DNA of 64,000 nt, from assembly GCA_023381645.1 (NCBI GenBank), contig JAMCRJ010000025.1, forward strand, positions 74,710-138,709, written 5' to 3'. The notes beneath the pieces are model-generated. The model worked only from the letters and a program-made list of their open reading frames with translations, ran no database searches and was not told the DNA's origin. The stretch comes from Gammaproteobacteria bacterium. GTDB lineage: Bacteria > Pseudomonadota > Gammaproteobacteria > Acidithiobacillales > Acidithiobacillaceae. A program made the translations under genes and the position numbers. This document shows positions 9,526 to 19,032 of the stretch, in pieces (positions within the stretch are counted from its first letter, which is position 1; each line of letters starts with the position of its first letter).

Positions 9526-10568
9526 ATATTTTGCCTATGCGCCCGCGTTTTCTGGCCATGGCGATACTAGCGGGAATCATGAGTATTACTTTGGTTCGGG
9601 TTGCAGTCGCACAAGTGGTGATGGACATGTCCGGGCAGCCCGTAAACATTCCCCAGCCATTATACAAGGTTTTTGGCAGCGCACCCCCCGTCAATGCCCT
9701 TATTTACACCCTGGATCCCCCTCTTCTCGCCGGATGGAATCTACCTTTGTCTCCATCGCAACGCAGATATCTGGATCCGGCGGCGCGCCATCTGCCCGTC
9801 CTGGGAGGTTGGTTCGGACAGGGTTACAATGCCGATATCGGCACGATATTGCAGGAACATCCTGATCTCGTTGTATTCTGGTATCCCTATATGGGTCCCC
9901 AGGCGAACGTCGTGAGCAAGTTGCGTGCCCTGGGACTTCCCGTATTAAATGTAAAACTCCATGATCTGACCGATTATATCCAGGCGTATCGGCTGCTTGG
10001 TGAAGCTTTTCACAAGCAGAAGCGTGCCGAACGTCTGATCCACTATCTTTCTGAAAAGAACGACACGCTGCAGAGGCTCCACACGCAGATTCCAGACCAG
10101 AATCGGGTGACCGTGTATTACGCAGGCAGCCCGAATGGATTGCGCAGTGGCTGCGATGAGGCCATGCCGACCGCTACCATACAATGGGCAGACGGTGAAA
10201 ATGTTTTTCACTGCACTATCAATCACTTTCAGGGCTATCAGCAGGTAAGCATGGGACAGGTATTGCGCTGGAACCCTCAGGTGATTATCAGTGATAACCC
10301 GACATTTTTGACCCAAGTGTATACCAATCCCGCATGGGCACCTTTGCAGGCGGTGCGGGACCATCGCGTTTACTATATCCCTCAGCAACCTTTCAGTTGG
10401 TTCAACCGCCTGTATTCCTTTATGCAGATACTGGGTGCGCAATGGCTTGCCCATAAGCTCTATCCCCAACAATTTGCCTTCAGCGACAAAGATATCCAGC
10501 ATTTTTACCAGCAGTTTCTCGGGGTGAAAATCAGCGATGCCCAGCTTCGGGAGGTCATGCAGCCATGA
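9522..10568 (+). CDS. Periplasmic substrate-binding protein of a FecB/BtuF/MolA-type ABC transporter
   Basis: This 348-residue protein has a signal peptide of about 30 residues ending VAVAQ and a COG0614-like binding fold. Visible marks are PVLGGWFGQGYNADIGTILQ, HPDLVVFW, a central YYAGSPNGL, VSMGQVLRWNPQVIISD, and a C-terminal VRDHRVYYIPQQPFSW. This family delivers iron complexes, cobalamin or, in the MolA branch, molybdate/tungstate to a FecCD-type permease. The paralogue at 14796 shares the start PPV..L(I/V)Y(T/S)L.P.LLAGWN. The substrate is unassigned. Confidence 0.85.
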   Translation: MNILPMRPRFLAMAILAGIMSITLVRVAVAQVVMDMSGQPVNIPQPLYKVFGSAPPVNALIYTLDPPLLAGWNLPLSPSQRRYLDPAARHLPVLGGWFGQGYNADIGTILQEHPDLVVFWYPYMGPQANVVSKLRALGLPVLNVKLHDLTDYIQAYRLLGEAFHKQKRAERLIHYLSEKNDTLQRLHTQIPDQNRVTVYYAGSPNGLRSGCDEAMPTATIQWADGENVFHCTINHFQGYQQVSMGQVLRWNPQVIISDNPTFLTQVYTNPAWAPLQAVRDHRVYYIPQQPFSWFNRLYSFMQILGAQWLAHKLYPQQFAFSDKDIQHFYQQFLGVKISDAQLREVMQP

Positions 10569-11548
10569 TCCGCATCTGGCGACTTCCCGTCCTCTTTGTT
10601 GCACTGTTCGTCGTTTCGTGCAGTTCTTTGCTGATAGGCCGCTACCCGCTTCCCATATCGTCACTCTGGGCGGCCGTTTCAGGTGCCAATCCGCTGTTAC
10701 ACGCACTACTGATCAATGTGCGTCTTCCGGAAATCCTGGCCGCGGTAACGGTCGGCGCCGCCTTGTCCGTGTCCGGCAGCGCCTTTCAGGCGTTATTTAT
10801 GAATCCTCTGGTTTCCCCTTCCATTTTGGGCGTGTTGTCAGGCGCGGCTTTTGGCGCGGCACTGGGGATCGTGCTGGGCTTACCCTGGGGCTTGGCTCAA
10901 GTCATTTCATTTGGATTTGGCATGCTCGCCGTACTCATTGCGATCTTCATCTCCCGGCTCTATCCGGTTAATCCTGTGCTGATGCTGGTGCTCGGGGGCA
11001 TCATTAGCGGAGCCCTGTTCACCGCACTGTTGACCATGGTGCAGTATCTGGCCAACCCCTACACCCAGCTTCCCACCATCGTTTATTGGCTGATGGGAAA
11101 TCTCGCTGGGGTACGTTTGAGTGAGTTGCGTGTCATGGCGGCACCCGTTCTTCTGGCCATACTCGCCCTGAGCACCTTCGGAAAGACCATGAATGTGTTG
11201 AGCATGGGCGACGAAGAAGCGCGTGCCTTGGGGGTTTCGGTACACTGGGCCCGGATGTTGATCATTGTAATGGCCACCATCGCCAGCGCCCTGACTGTCT
11301 CTCTGGTGGGCATGATCGGCTGGGTGGGGTTGATCGTGCCACATATTGCCCGTTTCATGGTTGGACCGGACAACCGAGTCCTGATTCCCGCCAGTGCCTT
11401 GACTGGCGGACTGTTTTTGGTCATTGCCGACGATATCTCCCGCACCGCTTTTCCAGTAGAGATTCCCTTGGGGGTGGTAACCGATCTCGTGGGCATCATC
11501 GCCTTCATGCTGGTTTTGCACCGCTTGCGTAAAGGGTGGACGGCATGA
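10565..11548 (+). CDS. FecCD/BtuC-family ABC transporter permease
   Basis: This 327-residue inner-membrane permease has about ten predicted helices. It shows the family marks GAALSVSGSAFQALFMNPLVSP and MIGWVGLIVPHIARFMVGPD, the latter being the loop that contacts the ATPase. Both ends overlap neighbours by four bases (ATGA), so it is translated together with the binding protein before it and the ATPase after it. Confidence 0.93.
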   Translation: MIRIWRLPVLFVALFVVSCSSLLIGRYPLPISSLWAAVSGANPLLHALLINVRLPEILAAVTVGAALSVSGSAFQALFMNPLVSPSILGVLSGAAFGAALGIVLGLPWGLAQVISFGFGMLAVLIAIFISRLYPVNPVLMLVLGGIISGALFTALLTMVQYLANPYTQLPTIVYWLMGNLAGVRLSELRVMAAPVLLAILALSTFGKTMNVLSMGDEEARALGVSVHWARMLIIVMATIASALTVSLVGMIGWVGLIVPHIARFMVGPDNRVLIPASALTGGLFLVIADDISRTAFPVEIPLGVVTDLVGIIAFMLVLHRLRKGWTA

Positions 11549-12336
11549 GGCTTTCTGCTTCACATCTGGCTTACGCGTATGATCGGCGGACGGTTCTGGA
11601 GGATGTTTCTCTCGAACTTCATGCCGGAGAATCCATCGCCCTGCTGGGTGCCAACGGTAGTGGTAAAAGTACCCTGATTCGTCTGTTGCTGGGGATTATT
11701 CAACCCTTGAGAGGGGAAATCCAGCTTGGCGATAAACCTCTTTCTGCCTTTTCGGCCAGAGAGCGCGCTCGTCGTCTGGCTTATGTTCCCCAGGATCATG
11801 GTGCCGCGTTCCCATTCCTGGTGCGGGATGTGGTGCTGATGGGCCGCATGCCGCACCAATCATGGCTGGGGGGAGCGCGAGCCAATGACCTGACCCAAGT
11901 GGAAAATGCTCTGGAACGTCTGGGTATCGCTGATCTCGCCTTCCGAGCCTATACCGAGTTGAGCGGCGGCCAGCGGCAACTGGTGCTGATCGCCCGTGCG
12001 CTCGCGCAGGAAGCACCCATCCTGATTCTGGACGAACCCGTGACCGGCCTGGACTACGGCAATCAACACCGCCTCCTGGCGCACATTCAGGACCTGGCTC
12101 GCAGTGGCTTTGCCATTTTGCAGAGCAGCCATTATCCGGAACACGCTCTGGCCGCCGCCACTCGAGTTATTCTCCTCAAGGATGGCCGAGTGCTGGCCGA
12201 CGGTCCTGCAGAAAACGTGCTTTGTCCAGAACACATGCAAGCACTATACGGTGTAGACATTGAATTTGTGGACATCGGTGACGGTCGGCGGGTCATTGTT
12301 CCCTATGCCAACAAAGCCCTTCCTTTTGTGGTATGA
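11545..12336 (+). CDS. ABC transporter ATP-binding protein (FecE/BtuD type)
   Basis: This 263-residue ATPase has Walker A GANGSGKST, signature LSGGQRQL, Walker B ILILDEPVTGLDYG and a switch histidine in QSSHYPEH. I use the ATG at 11545, which overlaps the permease stop, in preference to an earlier in-frame start. It is the only ATPase in the block, although two binding-protein/permease pairs are present, so it may serve both. Confidence 0.93.
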   Translation: MRLSASHLAYAYDRRTVLEDVSLELHAGESIALLGANGSGKSTLIRLLLGIIQPLRGEIQLGDKPLSAFSARERARRLAYVPQDHGAAFPFLVRDVVLMGRMPHQSWLGGARANDLTQVENALERLGIADLAFRAYTELSGGQRQLVLIARALAQEAPILILDEPVTGLDYGNQHRLLAHIQDLARSGFAILQSSHYPEHALAAATRVILLKDGRVLADGPAENVLCPEHMQALYGVDIEFVDIGDGRRVIVPYANKALPFVV

Positions 12337-12358
12337 CTTGGTCTATTCGGAGAAAAGC

Positions 12359-14497
12359 ATGATGATGCATTTCAAACAGCCCCTCGTATCCCGCCGCCCA
12401 CTCAAGGTAGCATTAGCATTGGCAGTCACAACGGTCGCCGCGCAACAAATGGCACCTGCCGATACACCTGTACTTCCCATGGTACAAAGCATGGCCACCC
12501 AGATGGGGAGCACGTCAGGAAACTCTGCGACTGCACCTTATTCATCCCCGTTGGGTTCGACGCAAACAGAAGAAACGATTACTGGCCAGGCCATCTCGGC
12601 CATGAATCCCACTGGAGACTTCGCCCAGAGTCTGGCAAACCTTCCGAATATGAATATCGTTCCCACTGGCAATAACGGTATCAACGGATCCAACATTTAC
12701 ATGCGGGGTATGGATCAGTCCCTGATCAACTTCACCATGGATGGGATCCCGATCAACTCGCCCATCGGCTACAATTTTTATTCCAACGAAAACCTGCCGC
12801 CACAATATATTTCCTCCATTCATGTCAAACCAGGACCAGGCTCCGCTGCCACTGTTGGTAACGCCAATTTCGCTGGCACGGTCGCCATACATTCGGCGAC
12901 TCCATCCAACCATTTCTCGGCAACGCCGTTTTATGGGTACGGATCATTCGGTACGCAGTCTTATGGTGGCGTCATCAATAGCGGAGAAATATTGGGCGGC
13001 ATCATTCCCACGAAGATTCTTTTGGGTGTCACCAACACCCGAAGCCATGGCTATTTTTACAATACTCAAAGCCACAAATATACATTTATGTTCAAATCAA
13101 TAAGTCATATCGGGCCGGGACAGCTTACCCTGTTTTTCTTCCAGAATAACCAGACATGGAATTTTTATAATGGCGCTACCCAACAGGAAACTGCGGAATA
13201 TGGACGTCGCTACAGCGGTAATTCAGCCGATCCCGGTTCGCCCAATTATTATGGAGTTAATTTCAAGAAATTCCTGAACTGGCAATCCTATGTGAAGTAT
13301 GCATTTCACATAGACAAATTGGAGCTGTCTGATCAGTATTATTATTTCTCCGGCAAGGGTGGGGGTACCTTCACGCAAAACAATCGGGCAGCACCCGGCG
13401 GATTCTATCTGGCCACCAAACTATTTCCGGTGCATGAATTCGGAAATATCTTCAAAGCACGGTACCCTTTTAGCTCCGGCAGCCTGGAAGCAGGGGTCTG
13501 GGCAGACTCCGATAACGAGACCGCATTTCAGTACCAGTCGAATCTATATAACCGATTTACCGGTGCCTTGGTGTCGGCACCCGTCGATCAGCCGGTCGTG
13601 ACGGAAAGCGTTCAGCCCTATGTGCAGGGAGAATGGTCACCTTTTACTGGCTTACGACTGACCACGGGAGTGAAATTGTTGAATTTACACCGGACCTGGC
13701 GCGATTATGTCAGCAGAACTGAACGGGCGGTAAACTTCAACCAATGGTTACCTTCTTTTGGCGTAAATTTTGCCCTCCAAGCCAATTGGCATCTCTATTT
13801 CAATTATACCCGCTCCGCCGAAGCGCCCAGCTCCAGCCAGCTTACCGCTGGTTATTTCAACAGTAGCCTCCAGCCGGAAATTGCAAACAGCTATGAAATG
13901 GGGACTTATTGGCATCAGGGAGCATGGGGCGGACGCTTCACGACATTTCGCACCAATTTCGAGAATTACATCCTGTCAACCCCAGTGGTTATTGGGAATC
14001 AGGTGTTCAGCACCCAGAGCAATGCCGGTGCGGCCATCTATCAGGGGCTAGAACTCGGCAACACCTACCAGATCACTCCCTGGCTTTCTGCATTTGCCAA
14101 TTTTGGCATCCTGGATGCCCGTATGACTTCTAAAAATCAGCCAGCCCTGCAAGCCCCTCATCATACCGAGGCTATTGGTCTAAACGTAAACACCGGCCAT
14201 TGGCAGGGCATGGCGGCCGTACAGCAAATCGGCTCTCGATATTACGCCACGGGTGCAACCGGCAATTTAAAATTGGATGGTTATGTCGCCGGAAGCCTTA
14301 GTGTTGCTTACGATACGGGGGCGATTTCCTTATGGAAAGGCTATAGCTTGCCGAATTTGCAGATTTCAGTGCATGTCAACAACCTGTTCAACAATGATTA
14401 TGCACTAAGTGCTTCACCCAGTACCCGTTCAGCAGGGGCAGCCTATCAGTTGGCGCAACCCATCAATGCATTCGCTCAAATAAGTACAACATTCTGA
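12359..14497 (+). CDS. TonB-dependent outer-membrane receptor (second)
   Basis: This 712-residue receptor has a leader of about 35 residues. The plug contains INGSNIYMRGMDQSLINFT and MDGIPINSPIGYN, and a beta-barrel follows, ending AQISTTF with the terminal Phe. Three consecutive ATG codons begin at 12359, preceded by GGAGAAAAGC. It is only distantly similar to the first receptor, so the operon may take up two ligands or two forms of one. It lies 22 bp after the ATPase gene. Confidence 0.9.
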   Translation: MMMHFKQPLVSRRPLKVALALAVTTVAAQQMAPADTPVLPMVQSMATQMGSTSGNSATAPYSSPLGSTQTEETITGQAISAMNPTGDFAQSLANLPNMNIVPTGNNGINGSNIYMRGMDQSLINFTMDGIPINSPIGYNFYSNENLPPQYISSIHVKPGPGSAATVGNANFAGTVAIHSATPSNHFSATPFYGYGSFGTQSYGGVINSGEILGGIIPTKILLGVTNTRSHGYFYNTQSHKYTFMFKSISHIGPGQLTLFFFQNNQTWNFYNGATQQETAEYGRRYSGNSADPGSPNYYGVNFKKFLNWQSYVKYAFHIDKLELSDQYYYFSGKGGGTFTQNNRAAPGGFYLATKLFPVHEFGNIFKARYPFSSGSLEAGVWADSDNETAFQYQSNLYNRFTGALVSAPVDQPVVTESVQPYVQGEWSPFTGLRLTTGVKLLNLHRTWRDYVSRTERAVNFNQWLPSFGVNFALQANWHLYFNYTRSAEAPSSSQLTAGYFNSSLQPEIANSYEMGTYWHQGAWGGRFTTFRTNFENYILSTPVVIGNQVFSTQSNAGAAIYQGLELGNTYQITPWLSAFANFGILDARMTSKNQPALQAPHHTEAIGLNVNTGHWQGMAAVQQIGSRYYATGATGNLKLDGYVAGSLSVAYDTGAISLWKGYSLPNLQISVHVNNLFNNDYALSASPSTRSAGAAYQLAQPINAFAQISTTF

Positions 14498-14524
14498 ACG
14501 CTCTTCGCCAATAAGGAATTATCC

Positions 14525-14776
14525 GTGATAAATACTTTATACATTTTTGCCTCCCTGACCTTGGCCGAACCTTTTCAGGACATCATCCACGGCTTTACCC
14601 GCATCCACCCAGATCTCTCCGTGAAACTCACCTATGCTTTTTGCGGTGTGCCGGCAGAATCAGACCTGGCCCATGCCTTTGTCGCCTACCTGCAGACTGA
14701 CTCTGCACAGAAAATATTGAAATTTACAGGTTTCGCACCTGCCCTAAGCGCTCAGCCGTTGCCAAACGCTTTCTGA
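14525..14776 (+). pseudogene. Remnant of a molybdate-binding protein (ModA-like) with a large internal deletion
   Basis: The 83-residue product joins a ModA-type N-terminus (LYIFASLTLAEPFQDIIHGF, then HPDLSVKLTYAF) to a ModA-type C-terminus (AHAFVAYLQTDSAQKILKFTGF). The intervening 150 or so residues that a ModA protein needs are missing, and the joint lies near residues 38-46. There is no signal peptide and the start is GTG. It has kept its reading frame and lies between a TonB receptor and a binding protein, so it could be expressed, but it cannot be a full binding protein. ModA ancestry is an inference from two short segments. Confidence 0.6.
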
Positions 14777-14795
14777 AAGACAAGGAGAACTCGAC

Positions 14796-15830
14796 ATGTT
14801 TAATGTTTTGCCATGCAAATGGCGCCTACCTGCTGCGGCGTTGGGTGCCAGCCTATTGCTCTCTTTGCCCTCGTGGGCGGCCACGGCCCCCACCCAACTT
14901 CCACCCCACAGTGTTTACGGCACCGCGCCGCCGGTGACCCTGCTGGTTTATAGCCTCGCCCCGGATTTGCTGGCCGGGTGGAATTTCCCGCTGAATAAGA
15001 TGGGTGGCCTAGGTATGAGTGCTAATTCTGAGTTTCTCCTGCCGGCTACACGCAATTTGCCGGTACTGGGTGGTTGGGATCCCGGCGATAAGCCCGAATT
15101 GGAACGCGTCCTCGCTATACATCCAAAGCTGGCTTTGCTCTGGGCACCTTACCTGGATAATGCGCGCCTGCGCAATGAGTTACAGCGCATTGATGTGCCC
15201 ACGCTGGCCGTACATCTGGAAAGTCTGGACGATTACCCGGCCGCGTACCGTCTGCTGGGAGAGCAGTTGGGGCAAGGCGCACGCGGGGAACTGCTGGCCA
15301 CGGAGTTTCGGAAGATCCTGAATAAACTCAGTAAGCTGCGATCAACCATCCCCCACGCACAGCGCCAGACGGTGTATTACGCGGAGGGCGTGGACGGTCT
15401 TATGACGGATACGGCGGATTCTCCCCATACCGAAGTGATACGTGCAGCAGGCGGCGATAACGTCTTTACCGGTAAGGCGACGGCACTGAAAGGTATGGAA
15501 CGGGTGAGTATGGGGCAGGTGCTGGCCTGGAATCCCGACGTGATTCTGGTGCAGGACCCGGTTTTTTACCGGCGCGTGTATGGACTTCCGGCTTGGCAAG
15601 GCCTCAAAGCGGTAAAAGATCATCGGGTTTATCTGGTGCCCCGGCAGCCTTTTAACTGGATGGATCGTCCGCCTTCTTTCATGCAGGGTTTGGGCGCTTT
15701 GTGGCTGGCGCACGCGCTGTATCCACAGCAGTCAAAAATTCATCTGAATCAGGAGATACAGGATTTCTTCAAGACTTTCCTGCAGGAGAACGTGACCAAG
15801 GCGCAGGCCCAGTCGATGTGGCAGCCGTGA
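14796..15830 (+). CDS. Second FecB/MolA-type periplasmic substrate-binding protein
   Basis: This 344-residue paralogue of the product at 9522 has a signal peptide of about 28 residues (LLSLPSWAA). It shares PVLGGWDPGDKPELERVLAI, VYYAEGVDGLMT, VSMGQVLAWNPDVILVQ and VKDHRVYLVPRQPFNW. The four last bases overlap the GTG start of the following permease. It begins 19 bp after the ModA-like remnant. As with its paralogue, iron complex or molybdate/tungstate are the candidate ligands. Confidence 0.85.
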   Translation: MFNVLPCKWRLPAAALGASLLLSLPSWAATAPTQLPPHSVYGTAPPVTLLVYSLAPDLLAGWNFPLNKMGGLGMSANSEFLLPATRNLPVLGGWDPGDKPELERVLAIHPKLALLWAPYLDNARLRNELQRIDVPTLAVHLESLDDYPAAYRLLGEQLGQGARGELLATEFRKILNKLSKLRSTIPHAQRQTVYYAEGVDGLMTDTADSPHTEVIRAAGGDNVFTGKATALKGMERVSMGQVLAWNPDVILVQDPVFYRRVYGLPAWQGLKAVKDHRVYLVPRQPFNWMDRPPSFMQGLGALWLAHALYPQQSKIHLNQEIQDFFKTFLQENVTKAQAQSMWQP

Positions 15831-16852
15831 GGAGGACTGCACTAGCGGCTACCGGCAAGAGGCTGACGATGTCACTGCTGTTCGTGCTCCTGGCCGGCAT
15901 GGTCTTGCTGGAGATGTCCTGGGGACATTACCCGCTGTCCTGGCTGCAATTCTGGCAATGGCTGCGGGGCAGCCCATTATTGGCGCCGGAAAAAGCCATG
16001 CAGATCCATTTGCTGATGTCCGAGATCCGCCTGCCGCGCCTCTCCGTGGCGATCCTCGTGGGTGCGGCGCTGGCGGCCAGTGGTACCGTCTTCCAGGCGG
16101 TGTTCCGCAACCCGCTGGCGGCGCCGGATATTCTGGGTGTCATGGCCGGATCAGCCTTCGGGGGCGCCTTGGGCATCGTTCTGGGCGGACCCTGGTGGAC
16201 GATCCAGGTGGCAGCCTTTGTTTTTGGTCTGGTCGCCGTTGCGATGGCTTATCTGATCGCCCGCCATTTTCCCGGGCAGCCCACCCTGATGCTGGTGATC
16301 GGCGGTATACTTGCCGGAGCCTTGTTTACCGCACTGCTTTCACTGGTGAAATATGCCGCCGATCCGTACCAGCAACTACCCAGTATCGTTTTCTGGCTCA
16401 TGGGCAGTCTTTCTAACGTGCCGCTGAGCCAGATACCCTACTTTGCCTTGCCGGTTTTTATCGGGATCGCGCTGTTGATCTTGCACGGTCACCGTCTCGA
16501 TGCCCTCAGTCTGGGGGACGAGGAGGCACATAGTCTTGGTCTGCCTGTGCGCCAGATTCGTTTGCTGGTCATCGTGCTCGCGACCCTGCTGGCGGCCATG
16601 GCCGTGATGATGGCCGGGATGATCGGTTGGATCGGGCTCATCATCCCCCATCTGGCGCGACTGATGCTCGGGCCGGGCAACCGCCGTCTGTTGCTGGGGA
16701 GCAGTATTCTTGGTGCCGCGTACCTTTTGCTCGCAGACGCCCTGGCTCGCAATCTGTTTGCTGTGGATGTTCCAGTAGGTGTATTTGCAGAACTTCTGGG
16801 GGTGCCGGCGTTTTTGCTGGTGCTCAGGCAGATACGGGGAGCTTGGGTCTAG
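15827..16852 (+). CDS. Second FecCD/BtuC-family ABC permease
   Basis: This 341-residue permease is paralogous to the one at 10565, with GAALAASGTVFQAVFRNPLAAP and MIGWIGLIIPHLARLMLGPG. The GTG start at 15827 is coupled to the preceding stop; an ATG at 15869 is an alternative. No ATPase gene follows. It must use an ATPase from elsewhere, most simply the one at 11545. It is the last gene of the plus-strand block. Confidence 0.9.
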   Translation: MRRTALAATGKRLTMSLLFVLLAGMVLLEMSWGHYPLSWLQFWQWLRGSPLLAPEKAMQIHLLMSEIRLPRLSVAILVGAALAASGTVFQAVFRNPLAAPDILGVMAGSAFGGALGIVLGGPWWTIQVAAFVFGLVAVAMAYLIARHFPGQPTLMLVIGGILAGALFTALLSLVKYAADPYQQLPSIVFWLMGSLSNVPLSQIPYFALPVFIGIALLILHGHRLDALSLGDEEAHSLGLPVRQIRLLVIVLATLLAAMAVMMAGMIGWIGLIIPHLARLMLGPGNRRLLLGSSILGAAYLLLADALARNLFAVDVPVGVFAELLGVPAFLLVLRQIRGAWV

Positions 16853-16913
16853 GGTTGCCCCGTTGCATACCATCGGGGGTTGGGTTTCTGCGTCGGTGAC
16901 TCCTGCATGGTTT

Positions 16914-17679
16914 TCATCCCGCGTGCGGTGGGAGAGCGGGATTCTCGTCAATCACCAGTGTGACTCCCGCCGCCGAGAGCAATGCCTCCAGAGCCGGTTC
17001 CAACTGCCCAGCGCGCATATGAATCTCGTCCGTCCCCTGGGCGATGAGCCATGCCGCCAGTCGTATGCCGCGTCCTTTTTCGGCGCCGGGCACGGGGTTG
17101 TTCAGGGTCTGGGTGTTCATCAGGGCCCCTTCGCGATTTTGGTCTTCAAAACGAATACGCTGCGCCATCCCAAAGCGCGTGGCCAGCGCCGATCCCTCGG
17201 TCAGAAGGAATGCCCGTCTTTTCGGCTACCAGAACGGCCGTCATGAACCCCATGGTGGCCATGGGATTGTGCGGTGGCTGCGCACCGCCGGAGAAAAACA
17301 CCGCGCGGGCGATCTCATAGGCAGCAACGACGACCAGCATAGCGCCGCCCAGGGCAGCCATGTCCTCCACCTTATGGAGACCGTACGGAAACCGCAAGGA
17401 GCGGTGGCGGGAAAAACGGATGGCCGCAAGGATGAGCAACGCGCCCAGTACATCAGAAATGCTATGCACGGCGTCGGCGATGACGATCGTACTGCCGGAG
17501 TAAACACCCCAGCCGATTTTTGCTATGGAGAGCAGGCCGTTGAGTCCCGTCGATGCCATCATCCAACGGGATTTCTGCCGTTCCACCAGATCAGAGGGGG
17601 TGATTTTTCCCAGTGTATCCATCGCGTCCATGATCGCCATTCGCTCAGCCTCTGGCAATGGCACCTTAACCCAGTCCAT
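16914..17679 (-). pseudogene. Broken CDF cation-efflux transporter with C-terminal FeMo-cofactor-type (DiNase) domain
   Basis: The first frame (17679 to about 17200) encodes 150 residues of a cation diffusion facilitator: TM1-TM2 with the metal motif ADAVHSISD, then FPYGLHKVEDMAALGG, TM3 and part of TM4. The match then ends and the frame runs into a stop at 17146. A second frame (about 17210-16914) continues with TEGSALATRFGMAQRIRFED and GRGIRLAAWLIAQGTDEIHM, the NifX/NifB-like DiNase domain that follows CDF in fused family members. TM4-TM6 and the linker are largely missing, so an internal deletion with frame change has inactivated the gene. Confidence 0.7.
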
Positions 17680-17703
17680 CCCCCCACCATCTATAGATCG
17701 GCG

Positions 17704-19032
17704 CTAAAATTTGTACGTCATCATCACCCTGTTGTACACAAAGGCGTGTTGTCCCGAGCCAGGAAACAGTCCGGCCGCACCACCATTCCCCACCTCCACC
17801 TGATCCCGCAAACACAGCCCCCTGAACATGCCCTGGGGGAAATAGCTTACGTTAAAGTGGGTCCAGTTGCTATTCCCCGAGAAATAGGTAGTGAATTGTG
17901 AGTAGCCTGCTGTCAGTTGGACTTGTTCAGGCAGCACCCAGTAAGCGGCCCGCACCCGCCAGCCATGTCCCGGACCCACGCCGACCAGGCCCTGTATCAT
18001 ACTGTCCACATACAGCGGGTCTGCCGTATAGCCGATGGTATAGGGGGAAATAATGGCGCCGCCGCCCAAGGCGTGGGCATGCAATTCCGTAGCATCATAA
18101 CCCCACCACAGACTCCCGTGAGGAAATGCGATGCCGGTCTTGATACCCCAGTTGGTACTGTTGACGCCTTGGCCGGCCTGCCCAAAAAGTGTAGTGCCGG
18201 TATTGGCAAAGGCTTCGCCTGCACCCCATTCCCTGGTGAACTGCGCATCCACAAAGGGCTTGAGAACGAATGACGTCGGCAGTGCGTAGTGACCGCTCCA
18301 GTAGAACATGTTCGCGAATTGGTCGAACTGGTAAAACCAGGCTGCAGTTTCCGCGTGATACGCGTGATATCGGGCGCCAAAGGCGAGCGCGCCGTTGGTA
18401 GGCGGAGTACCTGTGGGCAGCACGTTGGGTCCGCCATAGAGGGAATCACCCTCATAGTGACCGGGATAATAGAGGTTGTCCCGGTAGAACTGGTCGGTGG
18501 TGCGGTCTTTCCAGCGGAAAATCCGCAGCGCGCTGAGTTGCAGGCCGCTGATGGGATGGGCCTCCAGGGTCACTCCCTGATAGGTGACGGGAATCACACG
18601 CCCACCGACCCGGTTCAGCCACGGGGTATCCACCAACTGATTGCCAGCCTTGGCGGTGACCCATTTGTCCTGATATTCCAGATAGGCCTGACCCAGCGCA
18701 TTGACGGAAGGGCTGGTACCCATGAGGGTCTTGTCGATTCTCGCCGGATTGTTGGGCTGCGTGCCCAGTGCGTTGGCGGTGTAAAAACTGACGCCGACCC
18801 GGAAGCCCGAAAGGAAGGGGGCGGTGACGATATTGATGCGTCCAGCCAAGGAGTAGGCATAAGCATTGACGGTGTTGGGGGTGCCATAGAGGCGACTGAA
18901 GTAATAGGAACGGATTTGTCCGTCAATATGACTTTTGGCAAAAAACTGGGACAGGGTTTCGGCTTGGGCACCGGCGTTGAAGGCACCCATCAGGCTAGCC
19001 GCTGTCATCAGATGAAGGATGTTTTTCTGCAT
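17704..19032 (-). CDS. OprD-like outer-membrane porin
   Basis: This 442-residue outer-membrane protein has a signal peptide of about 24 residues (GAFNAGAQA) and an aromatic beta-strand pattern. It starts with FFAKSHIDGQIRSYYFSRLYG, typical of OprD/OprB-like porins, and ends NRVMMTYKF. It lies upstream of the broken CDF gene and downstream of an orphan oxyanion-binding protein gene on the same strand. A role in passive uptake of small solutes or anions is likely. TATATAACG at 19083-19091 resembles a half ModE site. Confidence 0.75.
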   Translation of the reverse strand: MQKNILHLMTAASLMGAFNAGAQAETLSQFFAKSHIDGQIRSYYFSRLYGTPNTVNAYAYSLAGRINIVTAPFLSGFRVGVSFYTANALGTQPNNPARIDKTLMGTSPSVNALGQAYLEYQDKWVTAKAGNQLVDTPWLNRVGGRVIPVTYQGVTLEAHPISGLQLSALRIFRWKDRTTDQFYRDNLYYPGHYEGDSLYGGPNVLPTGTPPTNGALAFGARYHAYHAETAAWFYQFDQFANMFYWSGHYALPTSFVLKPFVDAQFTREWGAGEAFANTGTTLFGQAGQGVNSTNWGIKTGIAFPHGSLWWGYDATELHAHALGGGAIISPYTIGYTADPLYVDSMIQGLVGVGPGHGWRVRAAYWVLPEQVQLTAGYSQFTTYFSGNSNWTHFNVSYFPQGMFRGLCLRDQVEVGNGGAAGLFPGSGQHAFVYNRVMMTYKF

